Of a stretch of DNA of 64,000 nt, positions 49,165-57,679 are shown in pieces. Position numbers and translations under genes: made by a program. The DNA is from Candidatus Binatia bacterium (GTDB lineage: Bacteria; Desulfobacterota; Binatia; UBA12015), in NCBI GenBank assembly GCA_029243485.1, contig JAQWRY010000021.1, positions 54,531 to 118,530 of the forward strand, written 5' to 3'. Positions within the stretch are counted from its first letter, which is position 1; every line of letters begins with the position of its first letter. The notes under the pieces are model-generated. The model searched no databases. It worked only from the letters and a program-made list of their open reading frames with translations, and had not been told where the DNA came from.

Positions 49165-49902
49165 TCAGTTGTTCGCGGCGCCCTCTAGGATCCAGTTCCG
49201 GATCAGAGCCTGCTTCTCGGCGTCGAGCGGCGAGCCGTTGAACGGCATCGGCGAACCGGCACCCGTGCCGTCGATCTTCGTGAACACGTAACTCAAGGCC
49301 GGATCGAACGGCTTGATGAAGTCCCCTTGGGGACCGTTCGTGCCGTTGGAGTCCACGAGGAACGTGTTGCCGTACGAAACGTCGCGCGCAAGGATCACGT
49401 ACTGTGCACCGTTTCCGTGGCACACGGCGCTCGTCGCACACGACCGATTGTAGATCGGCTGCACATTGCCCGCGTAGGTCGCCTTGGTGTTCGTCGGCAA
49501 GAGAAACGATCCCGGGATCGGCCCGACTGCAAACGGCGGGTCCCACTGGTTGTCACACGGCGCCTCGGCGCACGGCCCAGATCCGCGGCAGTCCATGAAG
49601 TACTGCGCATCAGCGGGGGCGTCCGCCTGCTGGACGTCGGTGATGTTGCAAGAGAGGAACGTCGGGGCGCCCCCATCGGTCGGGAAAACGTTGCCACTCA
49701 CCGTCTTGGTGTCGAGGTCGTAGGTGATCGCCCAGCGGTCGCTGCCCACGTCCTTCGTAATGAAGTAGCGGTTCGACTCGGGCGCCAACTGGATCCCGGA
49801 CTCCCGCTGGGCCTCAGCCGCGCCCGGAAGACCGGAAACGAGCCCCGCGACCAGGGCAAAAACGGCCGCGATGCGGGCCTTCTTTTGAGCGTGTGCCTTC
49901 AT
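49165..49902 (-). CDS. Secreted cytochrome-c-like protein with an unusual CX5CH motif
   Basis: 245 residues from the ATG at 49902 (AGAGGAA upstream; in-frame upstream codons to 49944 are ignored). Signal peptide ends GAAEAQ. The N-terminal beta domain has three Cys pairs. The C-terminal half reads VQPIYNRSCATSAVCHGNG, then FDPALSYVFTKIDGTGAGSP, MPFNGSPLDAEKQALIRNWI, LEGA. That is the layout of DUF1587/planctomycete-type cytochrome c domains, including the M-P ligand strand. The expected C-x-x-C-H is C155 with five residues before C161-H162, so covalent heme attachment is doubtful. Its upstream position beside the beta-helix gene mirrors the pair at 35-36.8 kb. Confidence 0.7.
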   Translation of the reverse strand: MKAHAQKKARIAAVFALVAGLVSGLPGAAEAQRESGIQLAPESNRYFITKDVGSDRWAITYDLDTKTVSGNVFPTDGGAPTFLSCNITDVQQADAPADAQYFMDCRGSGPCAEAPCDNQWDPPFAVGPIPGSFLLPTNTKATYAGNVQPIYNRSCATSAVCHGNGAQYVILARDVSYGNTFLVDSNGTNGPQGDFIKPFDPALSYVFTKIDGTGAGSPMPFNGSPLDAEKQALIRNWILEGAANN

Positions 49903-50066
49903 GACTGAATTCCTCTCGTTCGGGCCGAAATCTCGCGACCTCACGGCAAGGTAGAAGTCCCGCCCGGAATGGCAACCGGGCGAGCTTTTCGACCTCCATG
50001 ACGCTGCCGGGCGACATCAGATGGTGCAAGCCGGTTTCTGGACCCCGGGGCCCCGCGATACCTAGA

Positions 50067-50558
50067 ATGGCGGGGATGATCCTCTGTCCGTGTGGAAGTG
50101 AGGCGGGCCTCGACGACTGCTGTGCGCCGGCGATCGAGGGCCGACAGGCGGCGCCAACCGCCGAGGCTCTGATGCGGTCCCGCTACACCGCACACGCGAC
50201 CCGAGCGACAGGCTATCTGAAGGCCACCCACGTTCCCCCGCGCGATCAGGCGGATCGATCCGGCCGGGAAACCGACCCGCACTCGACCTGGACGCGGCTC
50301 CAGATCGTCGACACAGAAGCCGGCGGAAAAGAGGACGAGACCGGCGTAGTGGAGTTCCGCGCACACTATCGAGCGGCCTCGGGCGAAGCCGGGGTTCTCC
50401 ACGAACGGTCGCGCTTCCGGAAGGCCGACGGTAGGTGGGTCTACGTAGACGGTGACCTCGTCGTGCCGGCGCCGGTCAAGGCGGCACCGAAGCGGGGGCG
50501 CAACGATCCGTGTAACTGCGGCAGCGGGAAGAAGTTCAAACGCTGCTGCGGCGTATAG
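50067..50558 (+). CDS. ychJ: YchJ/UPF0225-family protein with SEC-C motif
   Basis: 163 residues from the ATG at 50067; the ATG at 50076 (MILCPCGSE) is equally possible. An N-terminal CPCGSEAGLDDCCAPAIEG and a C-terminal NDPCNCGSGKKFKRCCG (zinc-binding SEC-C) frame an NTF2-like core with EALMRSRYTAHATRATGYL and GVVEFRAHYR. This is the standard architecture of YchJ. The exact role is unsettled; zinc binding is expected. The protein is complete. Confidence 0.9.
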   Translation: MAGMILCPCGSEAGLDDCCAPAIEGRQAAPTAEALMRSRYTAHATRATGYLKATHVPPRDQADRSGRETDPHSTWTRLQIVDTEAGGKEDETGVVEFRAHYRAASGEAGVLHERSRFRKADGRWVYVDGDLVVPAPVKAAPKRGRNDPCNCGSGKKFKRCCGV

Positions 50559-50584
50559 GCGGCGACCTCGGAGACTCCGTTCGG

Positions 50585-51025
50585 TTGCACCTCGCGATGG
50601 TGGTCTTCACCCCACTCTTCGACCGACTCGCGAAGATCCCCACAGGAGGAACGGCGTATCCGCCATTCGCTTTGGCCGCGCTCGTGCCCTGGACCGATTT
50701 CATACACGCGCTCAGCCGGTGCACCACATGTCTCGTCGAGAACCAGGGCCTTCTCGAGCGGATCTACTTTCCCCACCTCACCCTCCCGATCGCAGCCGTC
50801 GTGGCAGCACTCGTGGACTTCTTCATCGCCTTCGTCGCTCTCCTGATCGTTCTTCTCGCTTGCGGGCTCTACCCGGGGGTCGCAATTTTCACGCTCCCCC
50901 TCTTCCTCGCGCCGGTCGCGTACGCATCCGACCTGACCCCCGAATCCTGGCGCCTCGTCTACGCCCTGAACCCGATAGTGAGCGTCACCAACGGCTTTTG
51001 TTGGGCCCTTCTCGGAGCCCACGTG
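50585..51025 (+). pseudogene. ABC-2-type polysaccharide/lipid export permease, truncated and internally deleted
   Basis: The frame MVVFTPLFDRLAKIPTGGTA, YPPFALAALVPWTDFIHALS, then LTLPIAAVVAALVDFFIAFV is the N-terminal part of an O-antigen/capsule ABC-2 permease without its first segment. FTLPLFL then runs straight into APVAYASDLTPESWRLVYAL, NPIVSVTNGFCWALLG, the C-terminal part. About 40 residues (two helices) between them are lost. Beyond GFCWALLG the frame continues in unrelated sequence overlapping an epimerase fragment. It is not functional. No ATP-binding partner is nearby. Confidence 0.7.
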
Positions 51026-51029
51026 CTTC

Positions 51030-51265
51030 ATCGCGGCGAGGTCGAGCAGAACGAGGCTCCCCGGAGAAAAGGGAAGATAGGGATTCGAGGACCGCGCGCC
51101 CGATGGACCCGGCCGCACCCACGATGGCGATCCGAGATCCGCGCAGTCGCTCCGTGGGGGAGGCTCGGTTGGCTTCGATGTCCTCTGCAAAAAGCGAGAC
51201 CACCCGGCCCGTCGCCAGAGACTCGAGCTCGCCCTCACGGCTCGGGGCTCGTTCCCCCTTCTTCC
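51030..51265 (-). pseudogene. CapD/FlaA1-like nucleotide-sugar dehydratase fragment, frameshifted
   Basis: On the minus strand LFAEDIEANRASPTERLRGS, RIAIVGAAGSIGRAVLESL carries the typical pre-Rossmann linker and GxxGxxG site of CapD-like polysaccharide dehydratases. The expected continuation PGSLVLLDLAAM is in another frame (shift at about 51090). It ends where the permease remnant ends on the other strand. Both are pieces of polysaccharide loci joined tail to tail. Confidence 0.6.
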
Positions 51266-51398
51266 TCACACCCCGCTCGGCCGACGTCTCCATGCTGCCC
51301 CTGGGGATTCCTGATCGCAGGTTTCGCCAAGGGGGCCCGGCGCTAGACTGTACACGACAGCTATGATGCAACGCTGCGGAGACTCGATGCACGGGCGT

Positions 51399-51428
51399 GG
51401 GCGAGGGCGAGGGCGAGGGCGAGGGCGG
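51399..51428 (+). repeat. GGGCGA hexanucleotide tandem repeat
   Basis: About five copies of GGGCGA lie just upstream of the GH2 gene, in a frame that would read Gly-Glu repeats (GEGEGEGEGG) if translation began at 51397. It is a simple repeat prone to slippage. Being two-codon units, length changes would keep frame. Confidence 0.85.
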
Positions 51429-51492
51429 GTGTACCTTCCAACCGGCTACGAAATCATCGTTTCGAACCGAGACTGAGAAGGGGAAAACTGGC

Positions 51493-53361
51493 GTGCTCTG
51501 GTTCGTATTCCTCCTCCTCGCGCTCGCCGGCGCCGGCGCGGTCTACATCCGGCTTCTCCCGTGGCTCCGCGACCGCCCTCCGCTCCTTCCTCTCGAAACC
51601 GAGTGGGCCGATGCCGCGCGCACCGGCCAGCCGCTCCCGGAGTATCCACGCCCGCAGCTTCGCCGAACGCGCTGGCAAAACCTGAACGGGTCGTGGGACT
51701 TCGCGGTGCAGCCGCGCGAAGCCGACCGGCCCGACTCGTTCTCCGAGAAGATCCTCGTGCCGTTTCCGGTCGAGTCCGCGCTGAGTGGCGTGGGACGGGC
51801 CGTCCTCCCCGAAGAACGGGCGTGGTACCGCCGAACGTTCGAGTCTCCAGCCGATTCGAGCGACCGCCTGCTTCTCCACTTCGGTGCCGTCGACTACGAA
51901 GCGGAAGTCTGGGTGAACGACCACCGCATCGGCGAACATAGCGGGGGCTTCGACCCGTTCTCCTTCGATGTGACCGATGCTCTCTCGGCCGAGGGGCCGC
52001 AGGAGGTCGTCGTTGCCGTGTGGGACCCGACAAACGAAGGCCGCCAACCCCGCGGAAAGCAGTCCCTTCGACCGAAGTCGATCTGGTACACCGCGGTCAC
52101 CGGGATCTGGCAGACCGTCTGGCTGGAGCCGGTATCCGAGAGCCGGATCGAACGCACTGTCGCAACCACCGATCTCGGGGCGAAGTCGATCACGCTACGC
52201 ACCCGGCTTACCGCGGTGCTGCCGGGGGATCGCCTCCAGGTCGAGATCCTCGGCGAGGGCGACACCGCCATCGCCGAAGCGGTCGTGCCCGCCTCGGGAG
52301 ACCTCGCCCAGCACACGTTCCATCTTCCGGACTTGCGCCCCTGGTCGCCGGACGACCCGCACCTCTACGACATCCGCCTGCGGCTCCTGCGCGACGGAGA
52401 CGCGGTCGACGACGCCCGTAGCTACTTCGGTGCCCGTGAGATCACGACGGCCAAGGACGAGAACGGCACCTGGCGCCTACTTCTAAACGGCGCGTCGGTG
52501 TTCTCCCTCGGCCTGCTAGACCAGGGCTGGTGGCCCGACGGGTTGTACACGGCGCCGTCGGACGAAGCGCTCGCATTTGACATCGAAGCGACCCGCCGGA
52601 TGGGCTTCAACACGATCCGCAAGCACGTGAAGGTCGAGCCGGCTCGCTGGTACTGGCACGCGGACCGCCTCGGCGTTCTCGTCTGGCAGGACATGCCGAC
52701 CGGCGGTCCGAAGGAACACCACTCCATCCCGAAGGAGATCTGGTGGCTCGTCGTCAACACCCCGCACGCCGAGCGAGGCTACGACCTCACACGCTCTCCC
52801 GAGGAAGCCGCGAGCTACCGGCGCGAACTGAACGCGATGATTGACCTACTGGAGCCGTTCCCGAGCGTCGTGATCTGGGTTCCCTTCAACGAGTCGTGGG
52901 GACAGTTCGACACCGACAAGATCCTCGCAGAAGTGAAGACACGCGATCCCTCCCGCCTGGTGGACGGGCCGAGCGGCTGGGTCGACACCGGAAGCGGCGA
53001 CCTTCGCGACCACCACACGTACTTCCGCGAGGGCAAGCAGCCGGATCTCGAGCCCGACCGACCCATGGTCTACGGCGAGTTCGGTGGACTCGCGCACGAA
53101 GTCTCCGGCCACCTCGGCGTGGCAAAGGGATTCGGATACGCGGTCTTCAAGGATCGTGGAGAGTTCGCAGACGCGTACGCGAAGAAGCTCGGGATAATTG
53201 CGAAGCTGAAGTCGCGCGGGCTCGCGGGAGCCATCTACACGCAGACCACGGACGTCGAGGGCGAGATCAACGGCCTGCTCACGTACGATCGGGCCGTGTT
53301 CAAGATTCCTCCGGAGCGCCTCCGCGAGATCCACCGATCGCTGACTGAAGAGCCGGAATAA
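51493..53361 (+). CDS. Glycoside hydrolase family 2-type enzyme, N-terminally anchored
   Basis: 622 residues from the GTG at 51493 (GAAGGGG upstream); an in-frame ATG at 51397 would add a Gly-Glu repeat. The start (LWFVFLLLALAGAGAVYIRL) is a membrane anchor. Then come GH2 domains in order: jelly-roll (QNLNGSWDFAVQP, VWVNDHRIGEHSGGFDPFSF), Ig-like, and TIM barrel with RRMGFNTIRKHVKVEP. The acid/base Glu is E467 in PFNESWGQF and the nucleophile E529 in VYGEFGG. Members cleave beta-galactosides, -glucuronides or -mannosides. The short C-terminus and the FNESWGQ motif suit the compact sugar-binding-domain type. Secreted side of the inner membrane is inferred. Confidence 0.85.
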   Translation: MLWFVFLLLALAGAGAVYIRLLPWLRDRPPLLPLETEWADAARTGQPLPEYPRPQLRRTRWQNLNGSWDFAVQPREADRPDSFSEKILVPFPVESALSGVGRAVLPEERAWYRRTFESPADSSDRLLLHFGAVDYEAEVWVNDHRIGEHSGGFDPFSFDVTDALSAEGPQEVVVAVWDPTNEGRQPRGKQSLRPKSIWYTAVTGIWQTVWLEPVSESRIERTVATTDLGAKSITLRTRLTAVLPGDRLQVEILGEGDTAIAEAVVPASGDLAQHTFHLPDLRPWSPDDPHLYDIRLRLLRDGDAVDDARSYFGAREITTAKDENGTWRLLLNGASVFSLGLLDQGWWPDGLYTAPSDEALAFDIEATRRMGFNTIRKHVKVEPARWYWHADRLGVLVWQDMPTGGPKEHHSIPKEIWWLVVNTPHAERGYDLTRSPEEAASYRRELNAMIDLLEPFPSVVIWVPFNESWGQFDTDKILAEVKTRDPSRLVDGPSGWVDTGSGDLRDHHTYFREGKQPDLEPDRPMVYGEFGGLAHEVSGHLGVAKGFGYAVFKDRGEFADAYAKKLGIIAKLKSRGLAGAIYTQTTDVEGEINGLLTYDRAVFKIPPERLREIHRSLTEEPE

Positions 53362-53388
53362 ATCCACCGGGCGACGACCCTCGGGCTC

Positions 53389-54114
53389 TTGTCGACCGCC
53401 GTAGAGTCGCCTACGTTCCGCGCCGTGCCCGAAACGACCCGAGAGGTTTCCCCTGGACCGCGCGACCGTTCCATCCGCACCACCGGAGGCGACGTGCTCG
53501 ACGTTCCCGACGGATGGGAATTGCTCCCGCCCGGCGACGCGGGACTCACCCGCCGTGTGAAGAAGGCCGGCGCTTCGTGGACCGTGAAGGAGAAAGTCGG
53601 CCGCCGCATGTTCTCTCGCGGCGTCTGGGCCCCCGCCGGTGCGATCGCCGCCGCACGGGCAGATCTCGAGCACGAACGCGCCGACCCGAGCTACACCCGC
53701 AAACTCGAGGCCGGGCGAGCGCGCCGCGTGAAGGAGCAGACGAAGTACGCCGAAGACTTCGAGCAGCAAGTGCAGGAGTTCCTGCGCTTCGCGAACTTAC
53801 ACCGCGGCCTGGAAAGCCGGCTTGCACGCGCCATCTCCGATCACGCCGTCCCCGTCGGCAGCGGAACCGTCGCGCGAACCGCCCGCATCCCCATCGAGCG
53901 CCGAGCCGAATCCGCAACCATCGCCTGGCTCCGCCACGCCACCACGGCCTACGACCACATGACCCTCGCCCGCATCAAAGGCGAGCGCCGCGCGGTCCGC
54001 CGAATGCTCGCCGCCGAATCCCGCAAACTCCTCGACCGCTACCGCCGCGGCGACCCCATCCCCCCCACCCAATGCCCCCTCCACCGCGGCCTCGCAGGTG
54101 GGGACGTTCTTTAA
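53389..54114 (+). CDS. DUF2293 domain protein
   Basis: 241 residues; candidate starts are TTG at 53389 or GTG at 53425. The N-terminal half is basic and contains WTVKEKVGRRMFSRGVWAPA, followed by a helical stretch. The C-terminal VARTARIPIERRAESATIAW, LRHATTAYDHMTLARIKGER, RAVRRMLAAESRKLLDRYRR is the DUF2293 domain. The function is unknown; basic surfaces suggest nucleic acid binding. The last codons (GGDVL and stop) lie inside a GGGGACGTT repeat-like sequence, so the C-terminus may have been altered by that element. Confidence 0.75.
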   Translation: MSTAVESPTFRAVPETTREVSPGPRDRSIRTTGGDVLDVPDGWELLPPGDAGLTRRVKKAGASWTVKEKVGRRMFSRGVWAPAGAIAAARADLEHERADPSYTRKLEAGRARRVKEQTKYAEDFEQQVQEFLRFANLHRGLESRLARAISDHAVPVGSGTVARTARIPIERRAESATIAWLRHATTAYDHMTLARIKGERRAVRRMLAAESRKLLDRYRRGDPIPPTQCPLHRGLAGGDVL

Positions 54115-54190
54115 TCTCAGCCGGATCCTTAATCGTTACTTTTTTGGCGATCTTGTTGGCGGGGCGGTTCTGCTGATTTCCGCCCGGCAC
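54103..54190 (+). repeat. Palindromic-repeat-like sequence headed GGGGACGTT
   Basis: GGGGACGTTCTTTAATCTC at about 54104-54122 matches the arm start of the 46.5-kb inverted repeat at 16 of 19 positions (GGGGACGTTGGTTAGTCTC). A T-rich TTACTTTTTTGG follows, as in that arm. The opposite arm is imperfect. It sits on the stop codon of DUF2293. It is a degenerate copy of the same repeat family, by inference. Confidence 0.4.
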
Positions 54191-54287
54191 GGGAGTCGCG
54201 GGTCACCCTATCAGGGAACCTGGGCCTGCAATTTTTGTGGCGCGGGCACGTGAGCGACGTCCCGCAATCTACTAGGGTGCCCCCACG

Positions 54288-56465
54288 ATGAACGTGCTCG
54301 TCGCCGAAAAACCCTCCGTCGCCCGCGACGTAGCCAAGGTCCTCGGCGCGACGCAGCGCCGGAACGGCTACCTCGAGGGGAATGGCTGGCAAGTCACCTG
54401 GGCGCTCGGCCATCTCGCGACGCTGAAGGCACCCGACGAGTACGACCCCGCGCTGAAGCGCTGGTCCGTGGAGCAACTGCCGTTCGTTCCCAAGCGCTTC
54501 GAGCTGAAACCAACGGGCGACCGCGGGCGGAAGGAACAGCTCGACATCGTCGCCGACCTCTGCCGCAGCGCGGACGAGCTCGTGTGCGCGACGGACGCCG
54601 GACGCGAAGGCGAGCTCATCTTCCGCTACATCCTCGAGTACGCGGGCTGCCCCGATCGCGCCCATACCAGGTTGTGGCTCAGCTCACTCACCGAACAGGC
54701 GATCACCGCCGGTCTCGCGGCGCGAAAATCCGGGGCCGAGTATGAGAACCTGCACCACGCCGCTCGAAGTCGCAGCGAGGCCGATTGGATCATCGGCCTC
54801 AACGCCACTCGCGCCTACACGGTGCGGTACGGTCGTGGCAGCGTATTGTGGAGCCTTGGACGCGTCCAGACACCGGTCCTCGCCCTGATCGCGCAGCGCG
54901 ACGACGAGATCCGGGTCTTCGACGCGCGACCCTTCTGGGAACTCCGAACGAAGTACCGGGACACAAGGTTTCACTTCACCGGGGACCGCTTCCGCGAACA
55001 GGCCCCCGCCGCCGAACTCCTGGAAAAGGTGAAGGGGCAGTCCCTCGCGATCGAGAAGATTGAGCGCCGCGCCGAGGCGCACCAACCGCCGCTCCTCTTC
55101 GACCTGACGCAGCTGCAACGCGACATGAACCTCCGGTTCGGCATGTCGGCGGCGCGTACCCTCGTCGTGGCCCAGGAGCTCTACGAGAAGAAGCTTCTCA
55201 CGTACCCACGAACCGATAGCCGCCACCTGTCGCTCGACATGGTCAACATCGCGCGCACCACGCTGGGCCAACTGCGGGCCTGGAAACCCGAGACCCTCGC
55301 CCTACTAGCGAAATACGTCTCTGGTGCGCCGGAAGGCGAACGCGGGCCCCGCGCAAAGCCTCGACGGGTCTTCGACGACGCTAAGGTGACCGACCATCAC
55401 GCGATCGTCCCGACGGGCAAGACCGAAGCGCTCGCCGGCGAGTACAAGCAGGTGTTCGATGCGGTCGCGACGAGATTCGTGCAAGCCTTCCTCGGCGACA
55501 AGAACCAAGAGGTGACGACGGTGCACGCCAAGTCGGCGACGGTCCCGTTTCGCGCACGCGGCGTAGTCGTGACCGACCCCGGCTGGAGCGCGCTGGAACC
55601 GAAAGCCGACACCGGAGCGGCGAAGAGCAAGAGCGCTGCCCGAGGCAAAGCGAAGGACAAGGCCGGCGTCATCGACGACTCACAAGAGCTCCCGGTATTC
55701 ACAGAAGGCGAGAGCGGCCCTCACGAACCCGAACTGCACGAGGGCAAGACGAAGCCTCCGCGGCCCTATACGGAGAACACCCTGCTCGCCGCGATGGAGA
55801 CGTCCGGCAAACTCGTCGACGACGAACAGCTCCGCGATGCGATGAGAGGGCGCGGCCTCGGGACACCCGCAACGCGCGCCTCCATCGTCGAGACGCTCCT
55901 GTCGCGCTCCTACATTCGGCGGGACAAGAAGGCGCTCCGAACCACCGACCTCGGCCGGTATCTGATCGCGATCATCGCCGACCCGGTGCTCAAATCACCT
56001 GAACTCACCGGCGAGTGGGAGTTCAAGCTCGGCGAGGTCGAACGCGGCGTGCGCGAACGAGACGCGTTCATGCAGGAGATCGTGCAGCGGATCCAACAAC
56101 TGATCGACAGCGGACTTTCGCCGACGCCTTCAAACCAGGGACTCGGCCCCTGCCCCCGCTGCCAGGCTCCGGTCATCCAAGGACGGGAATCCTACGGGTG
56201 CTCCCGTTGGCGCGAGGAGTGCGCGTTCCGCTTGCCCAAGATCTACCGCGGACTCCGCTTGTCCGACCAGAATGTAAGGGAACTGTGCGCTCGCGGCGTC
56301 GTTCTGCAACCGCTGCCGATCGAAGGAGCGCCGCGCATCCTATGCCGCACAGCCGACGGGTCGGCGTTCGATCTCGAACCACCAAGCCGTGATGCGCAGC
56401 GCGCCCGCAGTGGCCGGTCCGGCTCGAGGGACCACACAACAGCGCGCGCCCAGGCTGGTTCTTAG
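54288..56465 (+). CDS. topB: DNA topoisomerase III (type IA)
   Basis: 725 residues. Toprim domain at the start (MNVLVAEKPSVARDVAKVLG and DAGREGELIFRYIL with the acidic triad). The active Tyr is Y306 in LTYPRTDSRHL, preceded by LFDLTQLQRDMNLRFGMSA. RGLGTPATRASIVETLLSR and the LTGEWEFKLGEVERG block are typical of TopB. A zinc finger (C622-P-R-C625 ... YGCSRWREECAF) and a basic tail complete it. Role: relaxation and decatenation of DNA. It is about 10% longer than E. coli TopB because of an Ala/Lys-rich insert (AKSKSAARGKAKDKA). It is often a chromosomal copy but can also mark mobile elements; nothing else here suggests mobility. Confidence 0.93.
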   Translation: MNVLVAEKPSVARDVAKVLGATQRRNGYLEGNGWQVTWALGHLATLKAPDEYDPALKRWSVEQLPFVPKRFELKPTGDRGRKEQLDIVADLCRSADELVCATDAGREGELIFRYILEYAGCPDRAHTRLWLSSLTEQAITAGLAARKSGAEYENLHHAARSRSEADWIIGLNATRAYTVRYGRGSVLWSLGRVQTPVLALIAQRDDEIRVFDARPFWELRTKYRDTRFHFTGDRFREQAPAAELLEKVKGQSLAIEKIERRAEAHQPPLLFDLTQLQRDMNLRFGMSAARTLVVAQELYEKKLLTYPRTDSRHLSLDMVNIARTTLGQLRAWKPETLALLAKYVSGAPEGERGPRAKPRRVFDDAKVTDHHAIVPTGKTEALAGEYKQVFDAVATRFVQAFLGDKNQEVTTVHAKSATVPFRARGVVVTDPGWSALEPKADTGAAKSKSAARGKAKDKAGVIDDSQELPVFTEGESGPHEPELHEGKTKPPRPYTENTLLAAMETSGKLVDDEQLRDAMRGRGLGTPATRASIVETLLSRSYIRRDKKALRTTDLGRYLIAIIADPVLKSPELTGEWEFKLGEVERGVRERDAFMQEIVQRIQQLIDSGLSPTPSNQGLGPCPRCQAPVIQGRESYGCSRWREECAFRLPKIYRGLRLSDQNVRELCARGVVLQPLPIEGAPRILCRTADGSAFDLEPPSRDAQRARSGRSGSRDHTTARAQAGS

Positions 56466-57214
56466 AGACCCGCGCCCAGGCACGCGAGGATCGCCTCGAT
56501 CACTCGCTTCGATTCGTCCGGGTCCCGGATGTGAATGGAATCGACGCCGGCTTCCTTCGCGGGGTAGTCATTCCCACCCGGGAACATCGCGTCCCCGATG
56601 AACACCATCTCGTCGATGGAAACGTCGAGCGTCTCACTCAGCTTGCGGATTCCGTACGACTTGTCGATCCCCGGCTTGGTGACGTCGAGGGACGTCGTGC
56701 CACCCATTCGGACCGAGAACTCCGGGATCAACTCGTCGAGCAGTGCCTTCATTCCCCGGCGCTTCGCGAAGTCGGGATCCCAACCTTTCTTCGCGTCGAG
56801 CGGCGCCTCCTGGCCGAGGGCCGAGAACGTGATCTGGCTTCCGCGGTCTTCGATCTGCTCGCCCCATGTCTGGTCGATCACCACTCCGGACGACCCGATC
56901 ACTTCGTGCAACGACTTCACGATCTTCTCGCGCTCCAAGGTCGTGAAGTCGTCTGAGTAGAGCTGCGTCCACCCGGACTCGTGGCGGTAGTATTTCGTGC
57001 CACACGTCGGCAGGAGGAAGAGCTGCTTTACATCCGCCTCGGAGGACAGGCCCCCGAGTAGTTGCTGCTGGAACTGGGGCCAGTCGCCGCCCGAGATCAC
57101 GGCTACCCTGACGGTCGCAAGCAGGCGAACGAGCAGCGCGGACATCTCGGCATCCACCGCGGATTTGCTCTCAGCGAGCGTGCCGTCCAGGTCGAAAATG
57201 ATCAGCTTCTTCAT
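56462..57214 (-). CDS. HAD-IIB hydrolase, phosphomannomutase-like fold
   Basis: 250 residues from the ATG at 57214, with GGAGGT eight bases before. Motif I KLIIFDLDGTLAESK (D8, D10), motif II VAVISGGDW, motif III Lys in VTKPGIDKSYG, and motif IV VFIGDAMFPGGNDYPAKEAG. The GD-x-x-x-PGGND pattern and the alpha/beta cap (residues about 85-185) fit the HAD-IIB phosphomannomutase/sugar phosphatase group. It should be a sugar phosphatase or mutase. Its stop overlaps that of topB by four bases on the opposite strand. Confidence 0.85.
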   Translation of the reverse strand: MKKLIIFDLDGTLAESKSAVDAEMSALLVRLLATVRVAVISGGDWPQFQQQLLGGLSSEADVKQLFLLPTCGTKYYRHESGWTQLYSDDFTTLEREKIVKSLHEVIGSSGVVIDQTWGEQIEDRGSQITFSALGQEAPLDAKKGWDPDFAKRRGMKALLDELIPEFSVRMGGTTSLDVTKPGIDKSYGIRKLSETLDVSIDEMVFIGDAMFPGGNDYPAKEAGVDSIHIRDPDESKRVIEAILACLGAGL

Positions 57215-57349
57215 GAGTTCGTACCTCCGGTCCGGACCGGCGCCGCCGCGGACTCCTTGCGTCGCCGAATGACGTCCGTCCGAATAACTGATGACGGCGG
57301 CCGATGCCCTCCCCCGGGCGACCGCCCCTGGGGGAGGGGACATGCGACG

Positions 57350-57618
57350 GCAGGTCGGCTGGACATCGATGCGGCTCCGTCAGCTCGACGCCTCGATCCC
57401 GGATGCGCGCGTCGTCCGTCGTCTCGGCGTGGCGTCGATCCCGCTTCTCTATGCCTACCGAGTTGGGACGCGCGCTCCGCCTCACTCGCCACTTCGGGCT
57501 GCGCTGGTGGCATACGCCACCGCTCGTCAACCTCGCGTTCCTCGTGCACGGCTTCGAGACCTTGGGGGTGTGGCGCGCCCTTCGTGGGCGCAACGCCGGC
57601 CCGACTGTATATCGGTGA
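57350..57618 (+). pseudogene. Glycosyltransferase family 2 C-terminal fragment (tentative), frameshifted
   Basis: Two plus frames give RVVRRLGVASIPLLYAYR, then ELGRALRLTRHFGLRWWHTP, PLVNLAFLVHGFETLGVWRA. The R-HFG-RWWH-PPL...HG-ET-GVW pattern resembles the membrane-associated tail of GT2 enzymes. There is no catalytic domain. It lies between the HAD and methyltransferase genes. Identification is weak because only the tail remains. Confidence 0.35.
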
Positions 57619-57679
57619 TACCAACCCCTTCCCTTACCGGCCCCATCGGTCATTGTTGAGTCTTCCGGAAGGAGTTCGA

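Noticed and set aside
54288..56465. topB as a marker of an integrative element
   Set aside because: No integrase, relaxase, partition or conjugation genes lie nearby, and its neighbours are ordinary chromosomal types.
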